From Ricordea florida (lineage: Eukaryota > Cnidaria > Anthozoa > Corallimorpharia > Ricordeidae): DNA of 64,000 nt. Under the pieces are notes generated by a model. That model did not search any database, was not told the DNA's origin, and saw only the letters and a list, made by a program, of their open reading frames with translations. Positions 38,545-49,580 of the stretch are shown piece by piece (position 1 is the first letter of the stretch; each line of letters opens with the position of its first letter). Position numbers and translations under genes: made by a program. The DNA lies in the NCBI GenBank assembly GCA_949710005.1, contig OX453275.1:25418718-25482717 (forward strand), given 5' to 3'.

Positions 38545-39171
38545 TTAAATCACCGCGGGAATCTCTAAATAACATTGGAATGGATAACGTAAACACAAAC
38601 ATAGTCTCAAATATTTTTCAGTTTTCAGCATTTCTACAAACTTTTTACTAGTTTCAGAGTCTAAATCACCTCCATAATCTTCGAAAAGCATCTTCATACC
38701 TTTTTGTGATGGATTATGGAATGTAACCACACAAGCCACATTTTCACGGAATGGTTTTGCTATGGATGTTAATTGTTGTGTCAATACCCATACTGATAAT
38801 CCATGATGCCTTCCAGAGAATGCTAGATCTATAAACTTGTTCGAGCGTTTCTTTAGATCTTTCGATACAGCACAGTCGTCTAAAATTATTAGTGTATTTG
38901 TACCAGAGAACAAAGTTTGACAATCAGTTAATAACTCGTTAATCTCATCGCTGTTACTAGCATCTGGTGATAATACTAAGAAACGTTTATCTCCGTGAGC
39001 AAATTTATGATAAGTTTTATTTTTAGCATAAGTCGGACATATGAGAACAATGTATTCAAAAACTTTTCGAAATGGTCCTATGAGCTGATCCGTAAGGTAT
39101 TTTGTCTTTCCACAATTTGTAGGACCTGTTATAATGCAATGAAAAGGAACTTTATCTCTCAGTTCTTCCAT
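38545..39171 (-). CDS. ATP: Element B packaging ATPase
   Basis: 208 residues. Walker A GPTNCGKT near residue 16, Walker B LIILDD, and VLTQQ. Closely similar to 13449-14078. It starts 7 bases after the MCP stop with TTAGTTAAAAG as the only leader, so the two may be cotranscribed. Confidence 0.88.
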   Translation of the reverse strand: MEELRDKVPFHCIITGPTNCGKTKYLTDQLIGPFRKVFEYIVLICPTYAKNKTYHKFAHGDKRFLVLSPDASNSDEINELLTDCQTLFSGTNTLIILDDCAVSKDLKKRSNKFIDLAFSGRHHGLSVWVLTQQLTSIAKPFRENVACVVTFHNPSQKGMKMLFEDYGGDLDSETSKKFVEMLKTEKYLRLCLCLRYPFQCYLEIPAVI

Positions 39172-39178
39172 CTTTTAA

Positions 39179-40417
39179 CTAATACATAATTGATCTTAAG
39201 TTTGAATTCATGATCTCCATCAACGCGTCGGCTACCACAAACATGTGACAGGTGATATTTCCTGTTCCTCCAACTTTTTGTTTCATTTCAAGTTTTACTC
39301 CATCTCGTGTGTTGTTCAAAGCCATACCTCCTCCATGAATACTATTGTCATGGTGAGTTCTCAAGTCAATCCATAGAGCAAACTTGTCGACATAAAAATC
39401 ATTTAGCTTTACACCCTCTTTACCGAAACGTTTCATTACCGAATCCCAGAAGTCTGACGGTTTCATTCCCTTGGAGTAGATACGGTTTGGCATGCCGTCA
39501 ACGTTAATGTCGATTGATGTTATATTTGGATTGACAAACTTCTCAGAGTCTCGTGCTCCTCCAACATATCTCTCTGTGAACAAGCACAATATCCCTGTCA
39601 TTGATCTCCTAGGTATATTAATGTACTCGTTTATGAAACTGTCATTTGGTTTGGAGATGGTAAAAGTTTTTTGGAGAAGTACATTCTCATAAAAGAATAC
39701 TTTACCAACCTGATAAGCTGACTGAGCCTCATTAGCTAAGTATTCACTTGAGATACAAGAATATTCCAACTCGAGGTTTTCGATTTTGTAAGTTGGAGTC
39801 TTGGTCTTGTCAGAATAAACAACAATATCTGAAACTGGGGCCAGTGTAATCTCAAAGATTAGTGAATGAGGTAACGCCTTTGGATAGAAAACCCCATGCT
39901 TGCTGAGAATAGGATGGTTGAGTGGAATACGGTACTTGGTGTTGTATACTGTTGCAAGAACTACTTCCTTATCATTTCCTGAGTTTACCTTATCACCCGC
40001 ATTTTTCCTAAGCTTCCTCATGTTTTCAGAAGAAATACCTTGTTTTATTCCATTCTGACGATCTTCAGCTGTTAAGTATAAGTCATGGTAGGTTTGAAAG
40101 AGATCGTATCTTTGAGTATCCTGTAGTGTTTCTCCACCAAAAAGAACCCTGAGTCTGGATACAAGGTTACTACCTACGTTATTCACAAGGGTGTTGTTAA
40201 CATGACCATCAACAGTCAAGTCAAATAGTAGAGATACACTTCCTGGGACAATCACTACATTCTGAGAAAGTTGTGGAATATTTATATATAGTGTTTCTTC
40301 AGGATTAGCGGATGATGGATTTAGTGTAATTCGATTCAGTGACGATTCCGCTTTCAAACCGAGAGGCTCTAGTGGAATCCTGTTTGGGTTAATTTCTTCA
40401 GATATAGCTTGTGACAT
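39179..40417 (-). CDS. MCP: Element B major capsid protein
   Basis: 412 residues, alignable along its length with 12119-13363. The N-terminal EINPNRIPLEPLGLKAES and C-terminal ALMEIMNSNLRSIMY are shared. It lacks the GC-rich loop insert of A. Same double-jelly-roll assignment and same limits. Confidence 0.8.
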   Translation of the reverse strand: MSQAISEEINPNRIPLEPLGLKAESSLNRITLNPSSANPEETLYINIPQLSQNVVIVPGSVSLLFDLTVDGHVNNTLVNNVGSNLVSRLRVLFGGETLQDTQRYDLFQTYHDLYLTAEDRQNGIKQGISSENMRKLRKNAGDKVNSGNDKEVVLATVYNTKYRIPLNHPILSKHGVFYPKALPHSLIFEITLAPVSDIVVYSDKTKTPTYKIENLELEYSCISSEYLANEAQSAYQVGKVFFYENVLLQKTFTISKPNDSFINEYINIPRRSMTGILCLFTERYVGGARDSEKFVNPNITSIDINVDGMPNRIYSKGMKPSDFWDSVMKRFGKEGVKLNDFYVDKFALWIDLRTHHDNSIHGGGMALNNTRDGVKLEMKQKVGGTGNITCHMFVVADALMEIMNSNLRSIMY

Positions 40418-40452
40418 GGTTTATTTTAAAAGATAGTATTATTATTCTTTAA

Positions 40453-41442
40453 ATGAGTAACGAAAACATGCTATCAAAAATATACTATTCAACTTATGGA
40501 TATTGGAAAGGTTATTCTGCCATTCCTAAATTAGCTGAAAAAGCAAAAGTCAGTGAAGATGAGGCTAAACGATGGCTTGAGAAACAGGCGCTGTGGCAAA
40601 TCTATCTACCAGCTCCAAAGTATATCCCTAGACCGCACTGGAATGTGGAAAAGCCTAATCAGATTCATCAAGCAGATCTATTATTTTTACCGCATGATAA
40701 AGTTGGAAGAAAGACATATCGATATGCTCTGGTTGTGATTGATATTGCCTCGAGATACAAAGATGCAGAACCACTAACCTCTAAAGAAAGTAACGAGATT
40801 TCAAAAGCTTTAACAAAAATATACTCCAGAAAGTTAAAATATCCTAAAACATTAATTGTTGATCCTGGTAAAGAATTCATGGGAGATGTAACAAAACTTA
40901 TGGAAAAACATAATGTAACCATACAACGGTCTGAAGCTGGAAACCATAGAGCTCAAGCATTTGTTGAAAGAGCAAATAGAACATTATCAGAAAAACTATT
41001 TAGTCATCAATACGCACAAGAAATGATTAGTGATGATAGGTCTAGAGTTTGGGTAAAACGATTACCTGCTATTTTGAAAACTCTGAATAGTGTACCAACG
41101 AGAATAACTGGTAAAGATCCTGAGAAAGCTATTAGATTGAAAGAGGTTGATATTGATCCTCCAAAGTATAAGCGAGTTGTTGGACTTGATGAGGTGAGAC
41201 TACCACTGGGGGTTAGAGTTCGGTATCTATTAGCTCCTGGCGAACTTGAGGGTGGCGAACGTAGACGTGCTACAGATCCCATTTGGAGTATTCAGGTTTA
41301 CAATCTTTCTAGGAGTGTGGTGTCACATAATCAGCCTGTGTTGTATTATCTAGAGGACGGTCCTAGGAGGTCATTCGTTAGAGAAGAGTTGCAGGTTGTA
41401 CCAGAAGATACTGAGCTGCCGCCTAATTTTGTGTTGAAATGA
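40453..41442 (+). CDS. INT: Element B integrase
   Basis: 329 residues. The DDE triad is visible (HQADLLFLP, IVDPGKEF, FVERANR). It is shorter than the A protein because both GC-rich insert segments are absent (YAQEMISDDRSRV here). It diverges from the MCP across a 35-base region and meets the polymerase stop with one base between, as in A. Confidence 0.9.
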   Translation: MSNENMLSKIYYSTYGYWKGYSAIPKLAEKAKVSEDEAKRWLEKQALWQIYLPAPKYIPRPHWNVEKPNQIHQADLLFLPHDKVGRKTYRYALVVIDIASRYKDAEPLTSKESNEISKALTKIYSRKLKYPKTLIVDPGKEFMGDVTKLMEKHNVTIQRSEAGNHRAQAFVERANRTLSEKLFSHQYAQEMISDDRSRVWVKRLPAILKTLNSVPTRITGKDPEKAIRLKEVDIDPPKYKRVVGLDEVRLPLGVRVRYLLAPGELEGGERRRATDPIWSIQVYNLSRSVVSHNQPVLYYLEDGPRRSFVREELQVVPEDTELPPNFVLK

Positions 41443-41443
41443 G

Positions 41444-44400
41444 CTAATACAAAGGTTCTGTGTGAATTCTGTCGTCTGTCACTATGCGTTTATCGTAGTA
41501 GGCGCTCAATCCTAATTTATTTTGAGTGTATGTCACAATTTGATTATTGCTAACTCTAAAGCCGGTATTTTGCACTTTATCTTTCACCCCGTTCAAAGCT
41601 TCGTAGTACCGATTCCATGTCATATCATTTTGCTTTCTAGAGGTCCCTTTACAACTAAACTTTGTTCGCCCGTCCTGGTCCTCGGCGTAATAGCATTTTG
41701 GCGCAAGAGCAATCATTCGAGTTCCTTTAAACTCCAGCTTGAACAGCCCTTGGGTCTTGTCGTGGTATTTTGAGGTTGACAGGAATTTTGCTTTCCCTCT
41801 ACTAAAGTATTCGTTTTGTAGTTCGGGTTTGATAATCTTGTCAAAGTTTTCATTCTAAAGAGCCATGTACATAGAATCCGTATCCATTTGAATAAGTTCA
41901 AAATCTATTCGATCGATATATTTATCTATGAAGTCATAGTAAAACTCCAACATTCGTAGTTTGGCCAATTGGTATACCGCGATGCCACATTGATAGGGAC
42001 GGTTTATAGTGACCTGCCGCTTTCTTTCTTTCAGCTCGTACGTGTCATTTATGACTTCTAAATCCTCAAAGAAAGGACTTCTAAAAGCCTTATCAACCTC
42101 CTCCTCGTCTTTAGTATATCTTGTTTTTGTGTGTCGTTCGAGGTCTTCAATCATTTTACCATAAAAAGAGTTCCCTTTTAGTTTGTAAGTATCCCCCAGT
42201 TCTTTGCAACCTTCATACTTGGAATTCAGTTGTTCAATCAACGCTTGAAGGTCTTTGTTCTCTTCAATCAAGGGGACTATAGAAGGGAATTGCTTCAATT
42301 CATTCATAGTGGTGTCCACAACATCTCTCTCGTTTTCATTAACAGCTTTGCGTAACTTTGCGGTCATAACCTCGATATCCCCATCTCTTTGAGCGCTACT
42401 GACTTCGTCTGGGAACCATTTAAAAGGTCTTCCTGCTACATATTTTAAAATCTTGTGTACAGCTGTTACCTCTAAACCATGGTTAAGATACCATTTCAGT
42501 AGGGGTGTATATAACAATATCTTCTTTGCCTTAGTCACCCCAAGCAATTTTTTAGTACCTTTTAGAGTTTTTCTGCCAGTGTCTTTTTGGTATTGTTTCA
42601 TATGTTCAGGGACTAGCTCTTCTGGAACACTATCTACAACGAACAACGGTGAAAACTCTTCAAATTTTTCTCTGAGATTTTCAGGGACATGGATATCCAC
42701 TTGACAAAAACTGAAAAAGTTATTAGCGAGAATGTCTTCACAAACCTTGTTAACATATTCAGAATATGTTAATTATATGTTCAATTATGAATAAAACACA
42801 ACCCCGCTTTTGGAATTCGATCTTAAATTCTTCATATTCTTGAGGAGACACTGTGATTTTCTGTTGGAGGCTTGAGTAAAAGTCTTCATATTCAACAGGG
42901 CCTACGTGAGAAAGCTTCTCATAACTATCCAACCATTCGTAAGGAAAGACAAGTTTTTGTGCTTTACAGTTGTTTGATTTACACCACTTATCAAAAGAGA
43001 GTCCCGGGGCTAAGTAGGACATCACATCTAAAAATTTAAAATGGTCAGTTGTCAGGAACATATAACTATTCTCTTTCTTCGCCACAAAAATCTCTCCAGC
43101 TTGCTCGGTCATGTGCTTTACAAAATATTCTTTAATCATATTTATATCATACTTTCCACTATTGAACCCTAAAACAGGAACTTGATTACACCACTTTCTG
43201 TACTGCTCTAACACGTTCTTGGGAATAGAATCTTCATCAGGCAGCGGGTATTCTTTTGTAACTTTTTCGACAATGGCTTTCCGACGGTGTTCTAAATCTG
43301 TAATAAAGTCTTTGATAAGCTCTTCTGGGTTCGAGTTTACAAGAAAGGTAGGTTCGTTTGTAAAATTATCGGTGATAGCAACACTAACTGGAATATGTTT
43401 GGTGTTGAAAGTCAGGTCGGCAGTCATCTGTTGAGAAAGTTTTCTGAGCAATGCTTCAAAATCGTAAACAATAAAATAAGGGTATGGGGTAAATTTCTTT
43501 TCAAGTCTTATATCACTTAATTTAGGTTTTTCATGCTCCCAAACCGAGACAACATTATACCCCAAGCTTCTAATCGTCTGTTCCATTTCAAGAGTTTCAT
43601 TGTATCTCTTTTCATCGTCACTTGAACAGGGGCAGCCGTGCCATTTACACCCATAGAATTGAAAAACGGTCCTAGTCTCCGGCTCGTATCCATCAACCAA
43701 AATCTCCTTTTTACCGTTCTTCACACACCGCTCGCCTCCATGCCCACAGAGAGCGTGATGAATGTGTTTGCCTCTAGTCTTAGACTGCGCTTCGATCCAT
43801 CGACACCCAACATAACTAAATTGGGTATTACCTCCATAAAACACCTTTTCTGAACTGTTCATGATGTGTTTGAACTTTTCCCCTTTGCATATCAATTGTG
43901 TCTTTCCTCCCGAACATCTTTTTTCTGTGACGTGTCTATTGTAATTATCATGTCTGTTAAATCTTTGCTCACACCCAGAACATTCCCAGAGTTCTGTTAA
44001 AAGATTTATATTCTTGATGTAGAAACAGTGACCATTATAGAGTCCAATGTCTACACACTGTAAATTCTGTTTGAACTGGTCTTTACCGAACACTAGTTTC
44101 GAAACCTTTTGGTCTTTTGGTTCATACAGACGGATGTTAACAGAAAACCTCTTAGCGATACCCTCAAAATCAACAAGTTTCGTTGCCCTCACATCTACAA
44201 CTTGCATTTTTGGGTTATCGTAAAAATCTCGGGCCAGTTTTAGCGCCTTTCTGGTAGTGTCCTCGGCAGTTCTAGGTTTCTTATCACGATACCCCATGTA
44301 AATAGCGAGACACCTCCAGACACAGAGATTGTCATCATTAGTATCAATGGCGTGAATGCATTTCTTATTACGTAGCCAATCTGGTAAGGGTCCACACCCC

Positions 44401-45431
44401 ATTAGTGGCTCCTTGCTATGGATTACTTTTATCATAATCCTAGTGAACTCAACCCTGCCCTGGTAGACGCCTGGGGTTTCAACAACCTCTGTTGCTGGTA
44501 GGTACGCGCTACTCCACACTTCGGAATTCTCCAAATCTAACCTTTTGGTCTCGCACCTTTTGATATAAGCCTCTATTTTGGATAAACTTGTAAAAGTCCC
44601 CTCCCCACGAAGGGTTTTCTCATAATCAACTATTTCTCCACCCCCACGATGAATTCTAGCCGTAAAACCGTAAACAATCCTTGAACGCATCTCTATTTCC
44701 GGTCTGAGTTCGTTAAAAATCATGTTTGATAAGTCATTGTTCATATTGGCATTAACCTCTTTGAGATTTGGGTTTGTTGGGGTTTCAATTAAGTTTGTCT
44801 GTTCTTCCTCACTCTCAGATATACTTACCTGTCTTCCAGGTTGTGGTGGTCTGTTATTAGTAAGTTCGGAGATATTTTTATTGATGAGATCCGCAAGCGC
44901 TTCACCAACAGACTTAACTCGATCCACCACTTTCAATGTCTGATTCTTTATCCAATTAAACGTGTTGTTAGTTGTTTGGGGGATGGCGTTAACTAACCGC
45001 TTGCCAATATCTATGAAACTAGATACAATATTTTTTCTAGGGGTTGGGATAGGGATATTAGTTCTAGGGGCCGGGATAGGTCTTTGCGGCTGGTTGGGGA
45101 TATTAGTTCTAGGGGCCGGGATAGGTCTTTTCTGCTGGTTGGGGATATTAGTTCTAGGGGCTGGGATAGGTCTTTGCTGCTGGTTGGGGATATTACCTGA
45201 TGCTTTGATGGGTCTGACTATAAGGAGTGTTGGGGGCCGCCGTTTAGTACGTGGTGTTGGAATCGGTGGGGGTTGAGGAAGTTTAGTACGCGGTTTTGGA
45301 ATCGGTGTATTTCGCTGGGTCTCGCTTTTACCCAACGCTTCGATAAGTTGAGCTTTTTTCAATCGATAATATCCTTTAATACCCTGCTCTTTGGCAAGGA
45401 TTTTCAGTTGCTTCACTGTCTTCTTGTCCAT
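41444..45431 (-). pseudogene. PolB: Element B DNA polymerase B, deletion and stop
   Basis: It starts at 45431 with a SAP-like domain and a PIPAPR-rich repeat array, then the OTU-like, C2H2 and Vsr-like segments (DGYEPET and FQFYGC intact here). Exo I (YDFEALL) and Exo II (NSGKYDIN) follow. At about 42770-42790 roughly 180 codons present in A are missing, including Exo III and polymerase motif A; AT-rich filler of about 25 bases marks the junction and stops the frame at 42759. It resumes at about 42735 (KVCEDIL region) with KLKGNSFYGK and MDTDSMY, then a TAG at 41855 before the last 137 codons. It must be inactive. Confidence 0.9.
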
Positions 45432-45770
45432 TTGTTGGTATATATTTATCTCTTTAAACTATTTTTTCAAATTCATTTTTTAAAAATCCTTGATAAAATC
45501 CTTGATAAAAAAAAATCCGGGTTAAAATCCTTGATAAAAAAAAATCCGGGTTAAAATTTTTATAAAATCCCTGATAAAATCCCTGATAAATTCCTGATAA
45601 AAAAAAAATCCGGGTTAAAATTTTTATAAAATCCCTGATAAAATCCCTGATAAATTCCTGATAAAATTTTTATAAAATCCCTGATAAAATCCCTGATAAA
45701 TTCCTGATAAAATCCCTGATAAATTCCCGATAAAAAAAAAATCCGGGTTAAACTACTCCAACCTACTACT
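45328..45770. repeat. Element B right TIR
   Basis: Reverse complement of 31931-32398 apart from iteron number. It carries the polymerase start. TATGG follows at 45771. Confidence 0.9.
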
Positions 45771-45952
45771 TATGGAAAAAACGTTTTATCTTTATTGAGC
45801 AGCAGAGGCTTAAATTGGTTATGAATACATTGCATTTAAGATTGACTGTAATTTTTTTTTATATTTTTTACAAGTCTTGGTCCTTTTAAGAAATGGTGTT
45901 TTCAGTTATGGTGATAACAGTCAATACATTTTTATCTGTTTTCCTGAATGAC

Positions 45953-46066
45953 AGCTGCTATTAGGACCCATTTTAAGACTAAGAAGAGGCAGGAAAAAGT
46001 CAAACAAGCTAATAAGGACAAAGAAGTGCTAAAGGAGCAGCGAATCAGGAACAGAAAGAATGCAGT
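45953..46066 (+). CDS. Putative host exon, lysine-rich
   Basis: Bounded by a pyrimidine tract with ACAG (to 45952) and a donor GTAAGT at 46067. It encodes a basic helical stretch (KKRQEKVKQANKDKEVLKEQ). It splices in phase 0 to the exon at 47037. Family unrecognised. Confidence 0.5.
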
Positions 46067-46150
46067 AAGTATACAGTGTAAAAAAGTTCATTGTTTCTCT
46101 CAAGCCATTACTGTGAAACCAGGTCAAGTGTACCCCCAAGATTGCCTTAA

Positions 46151-46841
46151 GGTTACCGTATACCTTCGCGGGTGTCCTTCGCGAAAAAAAATATTACCGC
46201 GCTGTCTTAAATACAACCACTACAAATTATATATCAATGTCAAGGTTATAGAATGCTCTATTCGATAAAAATTGTTTCGCTTCAATTGTTCTTAATAGTA
46301 AGGCGAGCGCGACCTAAAAGCGCAAAACGACCGATGTCCCTTTGAGCGAATTTATCGGGTATCAAACTCAACCGCGTAAACAAAACTACTGCATTATATC
46401 ATTCACAAGGCATCAATCATCAAAACCGTGTCAGGGATTTCCGTTTTTTAAAATTGATCCCCCGCAATAGCCATTGTTGTGAAAGGTATCGGTAAATTTT
46501 TGATCATCAAAATTGACAGAAAAATTGCGAAGCAACCAATAGAAATATCGAAAAAGCCTCACACGGTTTTGAAGATTAATGCCTTGTGATTGATATAATG
46601 CAGTAGTTTTCATTCTAAGGTCGAATTCCATACCCGATAAATTCGCTCAAAGAGACGTCGGTCGTTTTGGGGTTTTGGGACGCACTCTCTTTACGGTTAA
46701 AAAAAATCAAAGCGAAATAATTTTTACCGGATAGTGCATTTCATTAGCTTTGTACTGATATATAGTTTGTGGTTGTTACATTTAAGACAGCGCGCAAATA
46801 TTTTTTTTCGCGAAGGACACCCGCGAAGGTATACGGTAACC
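46151..46841. repeat. TTAA-flanked foldback element in the intron
   Basis: Long inverted arms begin GGTTACCGTATACCTTCGCG and end with the complement, running inward for about 280 bases with only a short spacer around 46430-46555. TTAA stands at both outer borders (46147-46150, 46842-46845), the duplication of piggyBac/Kolobok-type elements. It is non-coding. Confidence 0.75.
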
Positions 46842-47036
46842 TTAAATGAATTCACTATTAGAAGTTGAATCTGTTGATAGTTTTAGATTTTAGTTTTATA
46901 TGCAAATTCCTGCATGTGTAATGAGCAGTGAAATTTATTGGCTAGGTTTTTTTTTTGTTTGAATTTCTGCCAGCTGAGTTTTGTTGAAATAATTGTAAAT
47001 GATGATATCACTCATAAATAATTTTTGTTTGTTACA

Positions 47037-47283
47037 GAAACGACTAAAGAGACAAAAGGCACTTGTACAATCTACCTCCAGTCCAAAAGAGGAGAAGAGC
47101 AGATTTAAAGATTGTTTAAGTGTAGAGTATATGTCTTCAGAACATTCTGTCTCTGAAGACAACTCAGATCAAGAAAACAGTTCTGAGGATGAGAATGTAC
47201 CCAGGAAGAAAGAGGTGCTAAGTAGGAAGCCTCTACCTTGGAGGAACCTAGAACTAGATGCCCCTGAATTTGCTCTGTTGTAA
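47037..47283 (+). CDS. Putative terminal exon, acidic serine-rich
   Basis: Preceded by TTTTTGTTTGTTACAG. It opens KRLKRQKALVQ, continues with MSSEHSVSEDNSDQENSSED and ends LPWRNLELDAPEFALL with a stop. A basic start, a serine/aspartate block and an LPWR motif recur, as I recall, in uncharacterised cnidarian proteins that may be transposon-associated. With 45953-46066 it forms one reading frame. Confidence 0.5.
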
Positions 47284-48100
47284 GGAAATGAAAGTGATTC
47301 CAAAGCTCTTGAAAAACTCCATTGTTATTCATGACAGGTCATATTTACAGATATGTGTAGCTTGGCCAACAATGGTTATGTTGAAATGCTTTGGAATACT
47401 TACAGCTAGTCATTTCGTTTAAGGACCCACAATTTCCTTACAACAGGGCAACAGACCATTCTTTAAACATACACAAGAATGATTTTCTTAAGTGATTTGC
47501 TTTGAATGCAATTTCCCTTGCTTTACAAATGATGAAAAATAACTTTTTAACATTACTTTTATTATTTATGTAAATAAAATCTTTCTAATATGCAATTACA
47601 CAGTGTTATATCATACAAAAATCAGAAATTGGTGGAAATTATAAGCCCTTTTTATGGAGGCCAAGGTTAAAATGCCACCAGAATTATAAATTTTGTTTCT
47701 TTATAAAGTGATAATTATATTATTTTGTACTAAGAAAAATGCTTTTTTTAGAGTTCTAATTAGATTGAAGAAGATTTTGTCATGGAATATAATAGTTTTA
47801 ATGAATAAAAGTCTCTCCATAAATAACTATTGTTTGGAAAAAGGAAATGATGGCTATAAGTATTGATCTGATACGTACTTATATATATATTAACATACTG
47901 AAATTGGGAAAAATATGGAAAGCTGTATATACACCGTAGTTTGTAATTATTTGTTCTGCTTTCAGAAAATTAAAAGATGTCTGAGCTAACTTCGGTTTAT
48001 GGAATTAATCATTTAAACAGAAATCAATGCTTGGTCACTAATGGCATTCACCTCAATAATGTTAAAGTCTGAAGACATATACTTGTTAAGAACTCAGACT
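47284..48100. other. No supported gene
   Basis: AT-rich 3' flank and intergenic DNA. Confidence 0.4.
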
Positions 48101-49054
48101 TTTTAATGCAATTATTTGCTGTCCGGTGAAACATGCTCAATATTGAAAGGCGTATGGCATTTACTGGAACCCAATGAAACGTATTCAAACGTTGGACGTT
48201 GAATATTATTTGCTACCTGAACAAAACATGCTCTAATTTAAGAGTTTAAAGACATTTGGTAACCCTAGCAAAGTTTCCACTTTGACTATATTTGCTACCT
48301 GATCAAACATGTTCAATATTAAGAGATTTGACGACGTTTGCCGGCCCAAGCAAAGTTGGACTTTTGGTTATACTTGCTACCTGAGCAAAAAACTGTACAA
48401 AAATAAGAGTTTGATCAGATGTGCTGCCCGAGCAAACTCTTTTAAAACTTGAATTTTAACCACATTTGCCGCTCCAAGCAAACTTTCTCGAATTTAGAGT
48501 TTGATCAAATTTGCAACCCCTAGAAAATTTGGTCAAAGTTGTGGTTTTCCTAACATTAGCTCCGTGAGCATACATGTGTAATGCCGAAAGTTTGGTAACA
48601 TTTGCTATACAAACAATCCAGTTCGCTGATAAACATTTGATCATCATAACCACCCCAAACAAACATTGTTCACATTTAATACTTTGCTCATATTTGCAAC
48701 GTTGTGTAAACTTTATGAAAATAACAGGTTTACATACTTTTACAAATGGTGCAAAACTGCTCAAAACAAGAGATTTGTGCTCATGTTTGCCCAGTATGCA
48801 AAGATAGTTCAAACGAACACATTTGCGTACATATTTGAACCATCGGTAAATGATCCCTAAATTCATGACTACACATTATCTTTGCACAAAGATGTAAATC
48901 TTGTGCAAATGCGGCATTTACCGGCATTGCTACGGATAGCAAATCAGGTGCAATATCAGTCTTTGCACTTGCGCAAAATTGTGCAAATGTGGTATTTGCT
49001 ACACCTTTGCTGTAGTTTGTTTACCCTTGTAAATCCATTTTTTCGTCCAGTGTA
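48101..49054 (-). repeat. TTTGC/GCAAA-rich repeat ending TTTTTTCGTCCAGTG
   Basis: It contains irregular repeats of about 60-70 bases around TTTGCTACCTGAGCAAA-like palindromes and ends with the inverse of the 2111 terminus. The left border is not defined. No coding capacity. Confidence 0.45.
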
Positions 49055-49239
49055 GCATACACTTTCATATTTAAACGAGCCCCGGGCTCACTGGTGAAAT
49101 GTGTCTAAATAAACTACTTACTTGTTAATAAAGGTGGTAAAACGAATTTTGGAATTTGTTAACGTTCCTCCATACTTTTGATAATCAACCTTCGCTTTCG
49201 ACCAACGTAGCGTAAACTTCTAAGCACAAAACTGTGGGC

Positions 49240-49580
49240 AATCAAGAGAAAATGAGGTAAGAGAATGCATCTTCCTTACTGGGTTCTCTTACTATGATAA
49301 GAGGACAGAATCAAGAGAAAATGAGATAAGAGAACGTATCTTCCATACTGGGTTCTCTTACTATGATAAGGGGACAGAATCTATTTTTAGATCCGGAAAC
49401 TTTTTTAACTGACCAATGACTGATGTCCTTCTCATCACGTGGTTGTAATTTCAATGCGCCATGGGGAAACCGAGCAGACATGGAACGAGATATAAATAGA
49501 TTCCGTGCTAAAAATAGATTCTGTCTCCCTTATCACAGTATGGAAGATGCGTTCTGTTACCTCATTTTCTCTTGCCGACA
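49240..49580. repeat. Direct and inverted repeat cluster
   Basis: AATCAAGAGAAAATGAG is followed by a GGGTTCTCTTACTATGATAA unit occurring twice in tandem (about 49240-49310 and 49310-49385). A complementary copy lies around 49530-49575 (TTATCACAGTATGGAAGATG). It looks like a degenerate foldback repeat. Confidence 0.6.

Larger units (their letters stand above)
31931..45770 (-). mobile_element. Element B: second Polinton/adintovirus-like element
   Basis: 13.8 kb, opposite orientation to A. TIRs of about 468 and 443 bp are flanked by TATGG (31926-31930 and 45771-45775). The outermost base differs between the ends (C left, A on the right-end complement). Gene content matches A except that it lacks the 166-residue gene and has a short form of the 211-residue gene in another position. 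The integrase, capsid, ATPase and structural block are open; the polymerase is broken by a deletion and a stop. No Gypsy and no GC-rich inserts are present. Confidence 0.92.

Noticed and set aside
6133..45770. Elements A and B as one large inverted duplication
   Set aside because: Each has its own TIR family, its own target duplication and clearly diverged proteins, and host DNA including the kinase exon lies between them.
2111..49054. One 47-kb transposon bounded by the two CACTGGACG termini
   Set aside because: The ends are better explained as two separate repeat copies, each with its own TTTGC-rich interior; the span contains independent elements with their own boundaries.
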